DNA of 64,000 nucleotides from an uncultured Helicobacteraceae bacterium (GTDB lineage: Bacteria; Campylobacterota; Campylobacteria; Campylobacterales; Helicobacteraceae), in contig CAJTQL010000007.1 of the NCBI GenBank assembly GCA_910578285.1, positions 34,204 to 98,203 of the forward strand, written 5' to 3'. Under the pieces are notes generated by a model. That model did not search any database, was not told where the DNA came from, and saw only the letters and a program-made list of their open reading frames with translations. Shown here one piece after another: positions 1-9,359 of the stretch. A program made the translations under genes and the position numbers. Every line of letters begins with the position of its first letter. The first letter of the stretch is position 1.

Positions 1-2
1 TT

Positions 3-146
3 AAAGCGCCTCTTTTCTTAGATATGTTAAGATACCTTTCGCAAAATTATGATAGGGAGAGGATAGATGAGGTCTTGGAGCATGGCTCTATCATTGCTGC
101 TTTTGGGCTTCTTGATGAAAGGCTGCACGCCTGCAGCACAGAGTGA
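3..146 (+). CDS. C-terminal end of an RluA/RluD-family pseudouridine synthase (partial)
   Basis: The frame starting at base 3 stays open for 47 codons to a TGA and begins K-A-P-L-F-L-D-M. That resembles the APLP-x-D-M stretch closing RluA/RluD-type 23S rRNA pseudouridine synthases. In H. pylori such a gene (HP0745, as I recall) lies directly upstream of the FN3-domain gene that follows here. The catalytic part lies outside the window. It would overlap the next gene's signal peptide by about 80 bases, which is long. The alternative is frame 1, which stops already at base 21. The call rests on a short tail and synteny. Confidence 0.45.
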   Translation, partial: KAPLFLDMLRYLSQNYDRERIDEVLEHGSIIAAFGLLDERLHACSTE

Positions 147-1284
147 TTTGACTTTGCCTGAAATGGGCGAGGTGCAATATTTGGTTGATATTGATAGTGT
201 TGCGTTTGAATGGAAGAGTTTTGCAGAGCGCCCTGAAGTTTCGGGCTACAATATCTATCGCAAGACGCTTGCAGAACAAAGCTATGCCCTCATTGATTCG
301 CTCAATTCGCGCTTTACGACACATTATGTCGATTCGCCTCTTGCACCCAGCACGACCTATCTCTATCGCTTTGCCACAAAAAATGCAAATGGCGCGGCAG
401 GCGTTGCGACACAACCTTTGCAAATCACCACACGAGCATTTGTGCCACCCACGCATGTCCAAGCTGTGGGCAACTATCCGCGCAAAATCAAGATTTTGTG
501 GCGTCCCCACAAAGATTTGCGCACACTTGGATATATCATTCAACGTGCAGAGGGCAAAGACTTTGTTGAAGTCGCGCGCATTGCCAATCGCTTGCAAGTT
601 GAATACTTGGACACAAATCTCAAAGATTCGACAGAATATTTCTATCGCGTGTTTGCCTTCACGGCGAGCGATATTCGCAGCGCGCCATCTCCTGTCGTGA
701 GTGCGCGCACCAAGCCCATTCCTGCTATGCCGCAAGGTGTATTTGCCTCGTTTGATTTGCCCAAAATGGTAACGATTCGCTGGCAGAAGAGCCCACAAAA
801 TGACATCGCAAGCTATGAAGTCTCGCGCACGATTCTAGGCGGAATCAGCAGCGAGGTGCTTGCAAATGTCGCCGCAACAGAGACGAGCTACACCGACAAA
901 AGTGAGATTGATGGCGTGCGGTATGGCTATTATGTTGTTGCAATCGACAAGGACGGATTGCGCAGCGAGAGGCAGAAAAGCCCGATTGAAGGTGGCACTC
1001 TCGCCGCGCCCGCCGCACCGACAATCCAAAGCATTGGTACAGAAAAGGGCTCGGTGATTTTACGTTGGACTGGGGATTCTCGAAGTGTGCAATACACAAT
1101 CAACAAGCAGCAGAGCAGTTTTTTTGGTAAAAAGGAACGCTATATCTCCATTCCCTATACCTATTTCTATGACCACGAAGTCGCGCCGGGCGAACAATAT
1201 CTCTACAATGTGATTGCGATTGACAAATTTGGACTGCAAAGCTCGCCGAGCGAAACGGTGAGTGTTACACTCGAGGGTCGCTAA
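67..1284 (+). CDS. Fibronectin type III repeat lipoprotein (HP0746-like)
   Basis: This is a 405-residue envelope protein. Residues 1-20 form a hydrophobic signal peptide running into L-M-K-G-C, a slightly irregular lipobox with Cys20 as the likely lipidated residue. Four FN3-like beta-sandwich modules follow at about 33-115, 127-207, 222-302 and 316-395, each with the W (or F-E-W) of strand C and the closing Y-x-V/F-x-A motif. No catalytic motif is visible, so a structural or binding role in the periplasm or on the surface is inferred. It precedes trmB-ftsEX-envC with a one-base overlap and probably shares their transcript. Met6 (base 82) is an alternative start that keeps the signal. Confidence 0.85.
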   Translation: MRSWSMALSLLLLGFLMKGCTPAAQSDLTLPEMGEVQYLVDIDSVAFEWKSFAERPEVSGYNIYRKTLAEQSYALIDSLNSRFTTHYVDSPLAPSTTYLYRFATKNANGAAGVATQPLQITTRAFVPPTHVQAVGNYPRKIKILWRPHKDLRTLGYIIQRAEGKDFVEVARIANRLQVEYLDTNLKDSTEYFYRVFAFTASDIRSAPSPVVSARTKPIPAMPQGVFASFDLPKMVTIRWQKSPQNDIASYEVSRTILGGISSEVLANVAATETSYTDKSEIDGVRYGYYVVAIDKDGLRSERQKSPIEGGTLAAPAAPTIQSIGTEKGSVILRWTGDSRSVQYTINKQQSSFFGKKERYISIPYTYFYDHEVAPGEQYLYNVIAIDKFGLQSSPSETVSVTLEGR

Positions 1285-2450
1285 TGCCACATTTGCTGCT
1301 TTCAGATTTGCCCAAAATGTCCTACCCTTTCACACAAGGAGATTATACCTTTCTTACTTGCCTTGCCAATGTTTCTGATTGTTCGCAGCTTTTGTGGGTG
1401 CGATTCCATGACATCGACTTTTTTCTCATCGCCTATCGCAAGGATTGCAAGATTGTCCTAAAGGCGCACAAGCAGACCGCCCCGACATTAACAAGCATTG
1501 TGCAAGGGGCTTTGGCAGTGTGTCGGCATGCATTTTGTGATTCTGTGCTTGCCGACAACCTCTCAACGCGTGCGCCAAAAAGCATGCAGAGTTCTCGTCT
1601 GCTCGATGTGCACGAGCTTTGCGCACTTGTTGCAAAGAATCTGGGCAGAGACATACGGCTTGAGATTGGCTTTGGAAGTGGGCGCAGAATCCTCAATCTC
1701 GCCGCAAACAATCCCGACACTCTCTGCATAGGTGTTGAGATTCATCGCCCCTCAATCGAGCAGGTGTTGCGGCAAATGGAATTGCAGAATCTGCACAATC
1801 TTTGGATTGTCAAGGCAGATGCGCGCTCACTGCTCGAATGCTTGCCAAGCAATTGCCTTAGCGAAATCGCGTTGCATTTTCCGATTCCATGGGCAAAACG
1901 TCATCGCCGTGTTTTGACACAAAACTCTTGCGAGCAGGTTGGGCGCGTTTTGCAAAAGGGAGGCAAACTCCATTTGCGCACCGATGATGAGGATTATTTT
2001 CGCGAGAGTCTCGAGTTTTTTTTGCAGCTGCCAAACTGCCATTGTGAGATTGGCAAGAATCGTGCTCTTGATGTTGTGAGCAAATATGAGTCGCGCTGGC
2101 TACGATTGCAAAAACAGATTTGGGATTTGCTTTTTGAATGCGAGCAAGAATGCGCGCAACAAAACGAGGCATATTTTGGCTTTACGACAAATGATGTCGC
2201 ATATCTTGTGCAGCTCTTTAGCTCGGACTTTGTGCCTAGCAGGCATTGTAGAGATGGCGTTTTGCTTGCCATTACAGCACTCTATCGTGCAGAATCTGTT
2301 CTCGTGCTCTCACTTTGTCTTGGCAATGTTGCCTATCCGCAGACGGTGTTTTTGGTCATCGATGGCACAAAAGCATTCTATTGTCCTGTGTTGTTACCGA
2401 TTCAATCCAATCTTTTGGCGCACGAATGGCTTAAGGGGGCAAGACAATGA
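1284..2450 (+). CDS. trmB: tRNA (guanine-N7-)-methyltransferase
   Basis: TrmB methylates G46 of tRNA with SAM. The SAM-binding motif L-E-I-G-F-G-S-G-R lies near residue 127, and H-F-P-I-P-W-A-K-R-H near 195 corresponds to the family's FPDPWPKKRH signature. At 388 residues it is much longer than the usual 200-240. The extra ~110 N-terminal and ~100 C-terminal residues are typical of the campylobacterotal form (HP0747, as recalled). It overlaps the FN3 gene by one base and ftsE by four (ATGA), indicating translational coupling. Confidence 0.9.
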   Translation: MPHLLLSDLPKMSYPFTQGDYTFLTCLANVSDCSQLLWVRFHDIDFFLIAYRKDCKIVLKAHKQTAPTLTSIVQGALAVCRHAFCDSVLADNLSTRAPKSMQSSRLLDVHELCALVAKNLGRDIRLEIGFGSGRRILNLAANNPDTLCIGVEIHRPSIEQVLRQMELQNLHNLWIVKADARSLLECLPSNCLSEIALHFPIPWAKRHRRVLTQNSCEQVGRVLQKGGKLHLRTDDEDYFRESLEFFLQLPNCHCEIGKNRALDVVSKYESRWLRLQKQIWDLLFECEQECAQQNEAYFGFTTNDVAYLVQLFSSDFVPSRHCRDGVLLAITALYRAESVLVLSLCLGNVAYPQTVFLVIDGTKAFYCPVLLPIQSNLLAHEWLKGARQ

Positions 2451-3133
2451 GCAAAGACGTCATCATTGCAGCAGAGAAATTATTCTTGGGCTATAAGCGC
2501 GAAGAGCCCGTCATCAAAAACGCTTCATTTCAGATTCGCGAAAAAGAGTTTGTGTTTATCAGCGGACCAAGCGGCAGCGGCAAAAGCACATTGTTGCGTT
2601 CGCTTTATGGCGGAATGTCGCTTTATGGCGGCGCGCTAGAGATTCTAGGAATCGATATGCAAAACCCAAACGAACAAGACATCGAGGAGCTGCGGCGGCA
2701 TATTGGGATTATTTTTCAAGATTATAAGCTCATCAAAGATTGGAACGTGGAACGCAACATCATGCTTCCCATGATTATCAATGGCTATTCTAAGGAGCTT
2801 TGCCGCTCGCAAACTGCGAAGCTGCTCAACCACATCAAGCTTTCGCATAAGGCGAATAACTATCCGCTTGAGCTAAGTGGTGGTGAGCAGCAGCGCGTGG
2901 CGATGGCACGTGCATTAGCGCACAATCCGATTGTGATTCTTGCCGATGAACCCACAGGCAATCTCGATGACCAATCAAGCGACATCATCTGGAATCTGCT
3001 CAAAGGCGCAAATGAGCAGCTTGGCATTTGTGTGCTTGTGGTTACGCATGCGCATAAGATTCCCAATCTTGGGGTGGGCATGTTGTGTCGTCAGCTCCAT
3101 ATTGACAAGGGGGGGATTTATGAAGTCTCTTAA
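2447..3133 (+). CDS. ftsE: Cell division ATP-binding protein FtsE
   Basis: FtsE is the cytoplasmic ATPase of the FtsEX complex, which sits at the divisome and switches on periplasmic murein hydrolases. The 228-residue protein carries Walker A (G-P-S-G-S-G-K-S-T, residues 40-48), the ABC signature L-S-G-G-E-Q-Q-R near 144 and Walker B I-L-A-D-E-P-T-G-N-L-D near 165, all intact. It starts inside the trmB stop and overlaps ftsX by 14 bases. The following EnvC-type gene supplies the periplasmic partner. Confidence 0.95.
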   Translation: MSKDVIIAAEKLFLGYKREEPVIKNASFQIREKEFVFISGPSGSGKSTLLRSLYGGMSLYGGALEILGIDMQNPNEQDIEELRRHIGIIFQDYKLIKDWNVERNIMLPMIINGYSKELCRSQTAKLLNHIKLSHKANNYPLELSGGEQQRVAMARALAHNPIVILADEPTGNLDDQSSDIIWNLLKGANEQLGICVLVVTHAHKIPNLGVGMLCRQLHIDKGGIYEVS

Positions 3134-3941
3134 GCGGCATTTGTCGCTTATCATTCCGCTACTCGCGATTCTTTTTAGTCTGCAAGCAGTGCTAAGTATC
3201 TTGCGAATCCAAGATTCGTATGAGCTGACATTGCGCAACAGCTATTCGATTATCATCGCTGCGGGCAGGGAGCTCAAGAGCGATGAGATTGCGCTTCGCA
3301 TAAGCGAGTTTCAATCCCTAGAACCCATCGATGCCGAGAGTGTTATCAACAAGATTCAAGGCGAAGTGAGCGAGGAGAATCTCAATCGCTTAAAGGGTAA
3401 TCTGCCGTATTATTATTCGATTATGCTTTCGCAATTCCCCAATCAAGCGCGTCTTGCGCAAATTGCTGATGTGCTCAAAGACATCAAAGATGTCAAGCGC
3501 GTGGAGAGTTTTAGCAAAGCGCATGACCGAATCTATCGCTTATTATTGATTCTCAAAGGCACAATTGTGCTATTTGGAACTATTCTTGGTGTTGTCAGCG
3601 TTTTGTTGATGATCAAACAAGTCGAGATTTGGTATTTTGAGCATAGCGAGCGAATCGAGATTATGATGCTTCTTGGCGCACCAAGTTGGTTGCGCAATGG
3701 CTTGCTGTTTCGGCTCGCAATGATGGATTCTGTGGTTGCTACGCTCATCGTGAGTTTGGGTAGCCTCTATCTTAGCATGCAAACATTCCTTACAAGCTTG
3801 TTGCATGAAATTGGCGTGAGCGATAGCATCTTTATGCCCGAATTTGACTTCATCATGCTATTGCTTTGCGCACTGCTCATCGCGAATCTCTCGGTGTTTA
3901 TCGTGATTGCGAGGATTACCAAAGAAAGGAAAAATGCATGA
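3120..3941 (+). CDS. ftsX: Cell division membrane protein FtsX
   Basis: This 273-residue permease-like protein has the FtsX layout. One N-terminal membrane span (about 9-29) is followed by a periplasmic domain of about 110 residues and three further C-terminal spans. It does not transport; ATP use by FtsE is passed across the membrane to an EnvC-type activator. I chose the ATG at 3120 because it follows G-rich sequence (AAGGGGGG) and gives a proper first span. The longer frame beginning at 2940 only runs antiphase through ftsE. It overlaps the next gene by four bases. Confidence 0.92.
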   Translation: MKSLKRHLSLIIPLLAILFSLQAVLSILRIQDSYELTLRNSYSIIIAAGRELKSDEIALRISEFQSLEPIDAESVINKIQGEVSEENLNRLKGNLPYYYSIMLSQFPNQARLAQIADVLKDIKDVKRVESFSKAHDRIYRLLLILKGTIVLFGTILGVVSVLLMIKQVEIWYFEHSERIEIMMLLGAPSWLRNGLLFRLAMMDSVVATLIVSLGSLYLSMQTFLTSLLHEIGVSDSIFMPEFDFIMLLLCALLIANLSVFIVIARITKERKNA

Positions 3942-5167
3942 GGCTCGCTTGGTTTTTGATTCTCTTTGCGCTGCTGTTTGCACAGAATTTTGACAAAGAG
4001 ATTGAGAAAACTTCGCAAGGACTAAGCGAACGTTTGCAGCGCGAAAAAGCATTGAACAATCGCCTCGAAGAGCTTGGCAATGAAGTTGAGAAATACAACA
4101 AACAGATTCAAGATTTGGATAAAAAGATTTCGACTTCCTCGAATCTCGTGGCGCGCAACAAAACGCTTGTGAAACAAAGGGTCGAGGAACTTGGCAAGCT
4201 CGACAAGGAACATATCGCCTTGCAATCGCAACGTGAGGGAATCGAAAGCGAGCTTGTGCGCTATCTCTCTGAAGAGCTCGCGTTTGTCATTTTGCTTGAG
4301 GAATATAGCCTAAGCTCGCCTGAAGAGATGATTCAGCAAGATATTTTTAGTGTGCTTAGTGCGGATTCAAAGCAGAAAATCAACACACTCACAGAGCAAC
4401 AGAATCAGATTTTGAACCAAATCAAGCAGGTCGAGGACAAGATTGTTGCAATCAAGGATTTGATAGAAACAGAGAACAATCGTCAAAAGGGGCTCGATGA
4501 TGCACGCAAGAAACACAAAGAAGCTTTGATTGGGTTGAGCAGCCAGCTCAAGCGCTATAATAGTGAACTCAACAAAATTTTGCAAGAACGCGAGAATCTG
4601 CAGCGGCTGCTTGAGACATTGAATATCAAAAAACAAGAGGAACGCGAGAAGAATGCGCGCCAAAAGGAACGCGAACTTGCACAAAAGAATATGTCGCAAT
4701 CCTCACAAACGAACAGTATTCAAAAGATTGATGTGCGGCAGGTGGGTAGCTCATATCATAATGTACGTACAACGAAATATACGGGCACAAAAACGATTGC
4801 GCCACTTGATAAGTATAAAATCGAGCGCAAATTTGGACCTTATTATGACCCCATCTACAATCTCCAAACATTCAGCGAATCGGTGACGTTTATCCCGCTC
4901 GAATCGCATGCGAAAGTCAAGAGTGTGCTTGCAGGCGAAGTAATTTTTGCTAAAGAAGTTCCGCTGCTTAAAAAGGTTGTTGTTATCAAGCATGCCAACA
5001 ATCTGCATACAATCTATGCACAGCTTGATGAGATTGCAACAGGCGTGAGCGTGGGCAAGAAGGTTGCGCGCGGCTTTGTGATTGGCAGAGTGGAGAATAA
5101 GCTCATGCTTGAGGTTACACAGAAGAATCTACATCTTGACCCATTGGAACTGATTAGTGTAAAATAA
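3938..5167 (+). CDS. EnvC-like murein hydrolase activator (HP0750-like)
   Basis: This is a 409-residue periplasmic protein. A signal peptide (1-15) is followed by a long charged coiled coil (about 17-240), a low-complexity Lys/Glu/Gln segment and a C-terminal LytM-like domain (about 300-409). The LytM part keeps the fold motif I-K-H-x-N-x-L-x-T-x-Y-A-x-L but does not show a full zinc-ligand set, as in EnvC-type activators that lack peptidase activity. Its place directly after ftsEX fits a partner recruited by FtsX to control amidases during septum splitting. The start at 3938 overlaps ftsX by four bases. Confidence 0.85.
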   Translation: MRLAWFLILFALLFAQNFDKEIEKTSQGLSERLQREKALNNRLEELGNEVEKYNKQIQDLDKKISTSSNLVARNKTLVKQRVEELGKLDKEHIALQSQREGIESELVRYLSEELAFVILLEEYSLSSPEEMIQQDIFSVLSADSKQKINTLTEQQNQILNQIKQVEDKIVAIKDLIETENNRQKGLDDARKKHKEALIGLSSQLKRYNSELNKILQERENLQRLLETLNIKKQEEREKNARQKERELAQKNMSQSSQTNSIQKIDVRQVGSSYHNVRTTKYTGTKTIAPLDKYKIERKFGPYYDPIYNLQTFSESVTFIPLESHAKVKSVLAGEVIFAKEVPLLKKVVVIKHANNLHTIYAQLDEIATGVSVGKKVARGFVIGRVENKLMLEVTQKNLHLDPLELISVK

Positions 5168-5174
5168 AAAGCAC

Positions 5175-5224
5175 TCAAGTTTTTATGAGCTTATACCGAT
5201 TATAGTAAGGAATTATGTTATAAT
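5175..5224 (+). promoter_or_regulatory. Candidate sigma-28 promoter plus sigma-70 -10 box before flaG
   Basis: TCAAGTTT at 5175-5182 and CCGATTAT at 5196-5203 resemble the FliA consensus (TAAAGTTT, GCCGATAA), with a spacer about one base longer than ideal. A TATAAT at 5219-5224 could serve sigma-70. Either fits expression of the flaG-fliD-fliS operon as a late flagellar unit. Confidence 0.5.
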
Positions 5225-5254
5225 AGCATAATAAACTATCAAGGAGGATAGATT

Positions 5255-5659
5255 ATGGAATCAATCCAAACAACACTCACAACCAACTATGCACCAATGC
5301 CAGCTGCATCAAGTACCCCCACGCCTAGTGTTCCCAAAATGCCCAACACAACACAATCTCATGACTTGAGTCGTTATGACGAAGAAAATGCGGCAAGCCC
5401 TCAAGGTTTTTTACAAACTGCCGATGTAGAAGACACAGAGGAGAGAATTGCAGAGCTTGTGGATAAGCTCAATGCGGTGTATAATCCGCTCAATTTAACC
5501 GCATCTTATGGTTATAATGACGATATCAAAGCCATGTATGTCGAAGTGAAAAGAATTGACAATGGTGAGGTTTTGCGTCAGATTCCTAGCCAAGAGGCAA
5601 TGCGTTTGATGGTGGCAATTCGCGAGATGCAAAGTGCAATTTTCGACACTGAAGTCTAA
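5255..5659 (+). CDS. flaG: Flagellar protein FlaG
   Basis: FlaG is a 134-residue protein. A flexible Thr/Pro/Ser-rich N-terminal half (about 1-60) leads into the FlaG core, with the family motif V-x-V-K-R-I-D-N-G-E-V-L-R-Q-I-P-S-Q-E-A and the trailing amphipathic helix. FlaG influences filament length and is usually encoded with the cap protein. A strong AGGAGG lies just upstream of the ATG. It is followed after 14 bases by fliD in the same orientation. Confidence 0.92.
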   Translation: MESIQTTLTTNYAPMPAASSTPTPSVPKMPNTTQSHDLSRYDEENAASPQGFLQTADVEDTEERIAELVDKLNAVYNPLNLTASYGYNDDIKAMYVEVKRIDNGEVLRQIPSQEAMRLMVAIREMQSAIFDTEV

Positions 5660-5673
5660 ATTAAGGAGAAATT

Positions 5674-7797
5674 ATGGCAACACAACAAGTAATGGGGCTT
5701 GGAAGCGGCTTCCTTGACAACACACTCTTTGAAAACCTCAAAAAGGTGCAAGAAGAAACGATTATCGAGCCTCTCACCAAAAAAATGCAAACCAATCTCG
5801 ATAAGCAAACGAGTCTCACAGAGATTATGGCGCTTGTTGAGCAGCTTAAGACGAATGTAAAAAAATTTGCCGATGCTGATACTTATAATAAGCGTAAAGC
5901 AACCACTACAGGCGATGGAATCACTGCAACGATTAGCACAGGTATCCCTGTGCAAGACATCACCGTTGAAGTACATCAGCTTGCTAAAAACGATTTAACA
6001 CAGCTTGGCAAAAAGTATGAGAGCCGCGATTCGACATTTTCGACAGCCAACACAACACTGAAGTTCAATCATAATGGCAAGGATTATCAAATCGATATCA
6101 AAGCTGGTGAGACTTTGGCTGATGTTGCACAAAAAATCACAGACACAACGGACGGTGCTGTGATGGGGATTATCATGAAAACAGGGGGTAATGAACCCTA
6201 TCAGCTCATGATTCAATCCAAAGACACAGGCGAGGCAAATCGCATTTATTTTGGCAACACCTTGACAAGCTCACTCGTTCGCGGAGGGCAACTGAATTCT
6301 AACTTTGACCTCACGATTAAGGACGCAAACGGTAATGACAAAACGTTGAATATCGACGTCAAAACCACATCAAGCAGCACAACGCAAAACAACGCAGCAG
6401 CGATTGTCAAAGCGATTGAAGACGCAATGAGCGCCGACCCAGACCTCAAAAGCTTGCTCGATGATGGCACATTCAATCTTGGGCTTGTCAATGACGGCAA
6501 AAGCTTTGTCATCAACGATAGTCGCGGATTGGATTTTAGTATTGCCGAAGGGCAGTTGGGCACGGGTGTTCAACCCACAGGTCTTGATGCGCTCGGTCTT
6601 AAGGCAGGCACAACATCTATTGGCACAGACGACTTTACCGGCAGCACAACCGTCAAGGGCGGTGCTATAGGCGGTGTGGTTACTATTGGTGGTGTGGAGC
6701 TTGACCTTTCGACTATCACGAATGCAAATAACACAGCCGAGCAGAATCTCACTGCAATTGTCAATGCAATTAATAACGCAAATGGTGATGTCCAAGCAAA
6801 GGCTGTTGATGGCAGACTTGTTGTGAATGATACGAGCGGCAATGGCAATGTGCAAATCATTTTCAAGAATACCAACACAAGTCAAGAGAATGCTGACATC
6901 ATCAGCAAGCTTGGAATCACTGGTGGTTTCCATACGTCTGCGGCAAACTTTTTGGCAGATGCGGGTGTTACGAATGTGCAACGCGCCCAAGACGCAAAGT
7001 TTAGCTGGAATGGAATCGAGATTTCTCGCCCGACCAACACAGTGGATGATGTTGTAAATGGAATCAGTGTGGAGCTCACCAAAGAGCACACAGGTACAGA
7101 CCATTCTGTGCTTCGTATCACTCGCGATGATGATGATATTTTCAAGGGCATTGATGAGTTCGTCAAGACCTATAATGAGTTGATTACCAAGATTGAAGAA
7201 GAGACCCGTTATGACGAAAAAACAAAGGTTAAAGGGAAACTCAACGGCGAAAGTGCAATTACAGGTATTCGCTCGACTCTCAAAAATATTCTCAATTTCA
7301 CTGCCGGTTCAAGTAGCGTGAGTATTTCGAGCTATGGCTTTAGCTTCGATGATGATGGCAAACTCAAAATAGATGAGAAGGTTTTGAAGGAAAAATTCAA
7401 AGAAGATCCTGAAATCGCAATTTCGTTTTTCAAGGGTGGCGAGTTCACGGTTGGTGGTTCTGAGATTCCCAAACGTGACGCGAATGGCAATGTGATTGAA
7501 GGAGAATTTGAGCGCATTGGTGGCACAAAGATGGTAATCGATGGGCTATTCACACAATTTTCTGATGCGATCAATAAGATGATTACGGGCTCAACCTCGA
7601 CACTCAAGTCGTATGAGCAGAGCCTCAAAGACGACTATAAACGCGTGGAAGAGGACAAGAAGAATCAGCAAGAGCGGCTTGACCAACGTATGGAAGCAAC
7701 AAGAAATCGTATGAATGCGTTTGATGCGATGATTAGCAAAATGACTCAAGCGCAGCAAACATTGCAACAGATGATTAATGCATCATCAAAAAGCTAG
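5674..7797 (+). CDS. fliD: Flagellar filament cap protein FliD
   Basis: FliD (HAP2) caps the growing filament and folds incoming flagellin. The 707-residue protein has the FliD N-terminal region starting with G-L-G-S-G-F-L-D, large Asn/Thr/Gly-rich middle domains, and a C-terminal helical D0/D1 region ending in a coiled coil (about 640-705) with R-M-N-A-F-D-A-M-I-S-K-M-T. The length matches Helicobacter FliD, which is longer than the enterobacterial form. RBS AAGGAG precedes the ATG. fliS, its export-linked chaperone partner, follows. Confidence 0.95.
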   Translation: MATQQVMGLGSGFLDNTLFENLKKVQEETIIEPLTKKMQTNLDKQTSLTEIMALVEQLKTNVKKFADADTYNKRKATTTGDGITATISTGIPVQDITVEVHQLAKNDLTQLGKKYESRDSTFSTANTTLKFNHNGKDYQIDIKAGETLADVAQKITDTTDGAVMGIIMKTGGNEPYQLMIQSKDTGEANRIYFGNTLTSSLVRGGQLNSNFDLTIKDANGNDKTLNIDVKTTSSSTTQNNAAAIVKAIEDAMSADPDLKSLLDDGTFNLGLVNDGKSFVINDSRGLDFSIAEGQLGTGVQPTGLDALGLKAGTTSIGTDDFTGSTTVKGGAIGGVVTIGGVELDLSTITNANNTAEQNLTAIVNAINNANGDVQAKAVDGRLVVNDTSGNGNVQIIFKNTNTSQENADIISKLGITGGFHTSAANFLADAGVTNVQRAQDAKFSWNGIEISRPTNTVDDVVNGISVELTKEHTGTDHSVLRITRDDDDIFKGIDEFVKTYNELITKIEEETRYDEKTKVKGKLNGESAITGIRSTLKNILNFTAGSSSVSISSYGFSFDDDGKLKIDEKVLKEKFKEDPEIAISFFKGGEFTVGGSEIPKRDANGNVIEGEFERIGGTKMVIDGLFTQFSDAINKMITGSTSTLKSYEQSLKDDYKRVEEDKKNQQERLDQRMEATRNRMNAFDAMISKMTQAQQTLQQMINASSKS

Positions 7798-7822
7798 AAA
7801 CGAATGACACAAGGAGTGGACA

Positions 7823-8215
7823 ATGCTTAAAGGAAAAAATGCTTATGGTTCATATGCGCAGAGTGCTGTTTCAGTTGAATCTCCCGCAAAGCTGGTTGAA
7901 ATGCTCTATGAGGGGATTTTGCGCTTTGCTGTTTCAGCAAAACAAGGAATTGAAGAAGAAGATATCGAGAAAAAAATCCACTTCATCAATCGTATCACTG
8001 ATATTTTTGCCGAGTTGATTAGCTCGCTTGATTATGAAAGAGGAGGGCAGGTTGCCCACTATCTCACAGGGCTCTATACCCACCAAATCAAGCTGCTCAC
8101 GCAAGCGAATATCGAAAACGATACAACAAAAATTGATATTGTCATGCGCGTTGTGCGTGGGCTTTTGGAGGCTTGGAGAGAGGTGCATCCCGATGAGTTG
8201 GGCAACGCAGTTTAA
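7823..8215 (+). CDS. fliS: Flagellar export chaperone FliS
   Basis: This 130-residue all-helical protein has the FliS opening N-A-Y-x-x-Y and the conserved helix S-P-A-K-L-V-E-M-L-Y-E-G. FliS binds the C terminus of flagellin in the cytoplasm and keeps it unfolded until export. It follows fliD and overlaps the next small gene by 23 bases, so it is probably part of the same operon. Confidence 0.93.
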   Translation: MLKGKNAYGSYAQSAVSVESPAKLVEMLYEGILRFAVSAKQGIEEEDIEKKIHFINRITDIFAELISSLDYERGGQVAHYLTGLYTHQIKLLTQANIENDTTKIDIVMRVVRGLLEAWREVHPDELGNAV

Positions 8216-8444
8216 AATTGCCATTGCGGGGAGAGACGCCGCAAAAGTGTTGGAAGCTTTTGAGGCGCTCCCGCCATTGGAACGACTCAGTAAAGAAGAA
8301 GCACAAGAATTGTATGATTATCTGGAACAAAGTGTTGCCATTCTCGGAGAAGCGCGTGAGCACGAAGCAGATGAGATTGCCAAAATGAAGAAAGTCCGAC
8401 AATTTCTCAAGACGAATCCCTATGGCGGTGGTAACCCTGTGTAA
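8193..8444 (+). CDS. Small FliT-like flagellar protein (HP0754-like)
   Basis: This is an 83-residue, helix-rich, charged cytoplasmic protein starting M-S-W-A-T-Q-F, overlapping fliS by 23 bases. By position and size it corresponds to the gene after fliS in H. pylori (HP0754, as recalled). FliT-type chaperones for FliD often occupy this slot. I see no motif that proves the FliT assignment. The ATG at 8193 is preferred over the longer frame, which runs in an alternative phase through fliS. Confidence 0.65.
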   Translation: MSWATQFKIAIAGRDAAKVLEAFEALPPLERLSKEEAQELYDYLEQSVAILGEAREHEADEIAKMKKVRQFLKTNPYGGGNPV

Positions 8445-8462
8445 TCATAACAAAGGCAGAGT

Positions 8463-9359
8463 TTGAACCAATTCCAATCCCTTACCCTTGCAGATAGGGG
8501 GCTCATTGAGTCCTATCTGCAAGAATATCCACCAGAAGTGTCCGATTTATCTTTCACAAACCTTTACCTATGGCATTTTTCGCGTACGATTCGGTTTTGT
8601 GAAATCGCGGGCACGCTCTGTATTGAGACAACCTATCCCGAGCAGCTCCCATTTGTCTTTTTTCCTATCGGTGGTGGCGATAAATTGCAAGCAATCGAAA
8701 ATCTAATTGTGCATTACCAATCGCAAAATATTCCCTTTTGTATGCATTCTCTTTCAGAAAAGGACAAAGTTGAGCTCGAAACGCTCATGCCCGAGCGCTT
8801 TGTCTTTGAACACAATCGCGACCGCTCGGATTATATTTATGAAACAAATAGCCTCATCGAGCTTAGGGGGCGAAAATTTCACAAGAAAAAAAACCATGTC
8901 AATCAATTCTATGAAAGCTATCCTGATTATCGCTATGAAACGCTCACAAAAAGCAATCAAAAAGAATTGCTTGCCACGTGGAATTGCTGGTTTGCGAGCC
9001 TTTCTTCCACGCAGAGTTTGAGCAACGAACACATCGGAATCTGCAATGCCATTACGCATTTTGCTGATTTGAGCTTTACATGTGGAATTGTGCGTGTTGG
9101 TAGCGAGATTGTTGCTTTTAGTTTGGGCGAGGCGCTCAACAAAGAGACTGCTGTGATTCATATCGAAAAAGCAAATATTCGCTATCATGGTGCATATCAA
9201 GTCATTAATCAGCTTTTTCTAAAACATGAATGGAGCGGCTATCAATTTGTCAATCGTGAAGAAGATTTGGGGATTGAAGGCTTGCGCAAAGCAAAGTTGA
9301 GCTATCAGCCATATCGCATTTTGGATAAATACGAGGCAAGATTGATGAAGGAGGGGTGA
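8463..9359 (+). CDS. DUF2156 (phosphatidylglycerol lysyltransferase C-domain-like) protein
   Basis: The 298-residue protein matches the DUF2156 type: two linked GNAT-like folds related to MprF/FemX aminoacyltransferases, but without a membrane domain. Diagnostic stretches are the R-G-x-K-F-H-K-K-K-N-H-V-N-Q-F loop (about 136-150) and N-R-E-E-D-L-G-I-E-G-L-R-K-A-K (about 262-276). The substrate is unknown. It begins with TTG about ten bases after AAAGGCAG; no ATG gives a comparable N terminus. It abuts the next regulator gene with no gap. Confidence 0.75.
   Translation: MNQFQSLTLADRGLIESYLQEYPPEVSDLSFTNLYLWHFSRTIRFCEIAGTLCIETTYPEQLPFVFFPIGGGDKLQAIENLIVHYQSQNIPFCMHSLSEKDKVELETLMPERFVFEHNRDRSDYIYETNSLIELRGRKFHKKKNHVNQFYESYPDYRYETLTKSNQKELLATWNCWFASLSSTQSLSNEHIGICNAITHFADLSFTCGIVRVGSEIVAFSLGEALNKETAVIHIEKANIRYHGAYQVINQLFLKHEWSGYQFVNREEDLGIEGLRKAKLSYQPYRILDKYEARLMKEG

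Noticed and set aside
6370..7104. 244-residue minus-strand frame opposite fliD
   Set aside because: Antisense of a confidently assigned gene, Cys-rich and without motifs.
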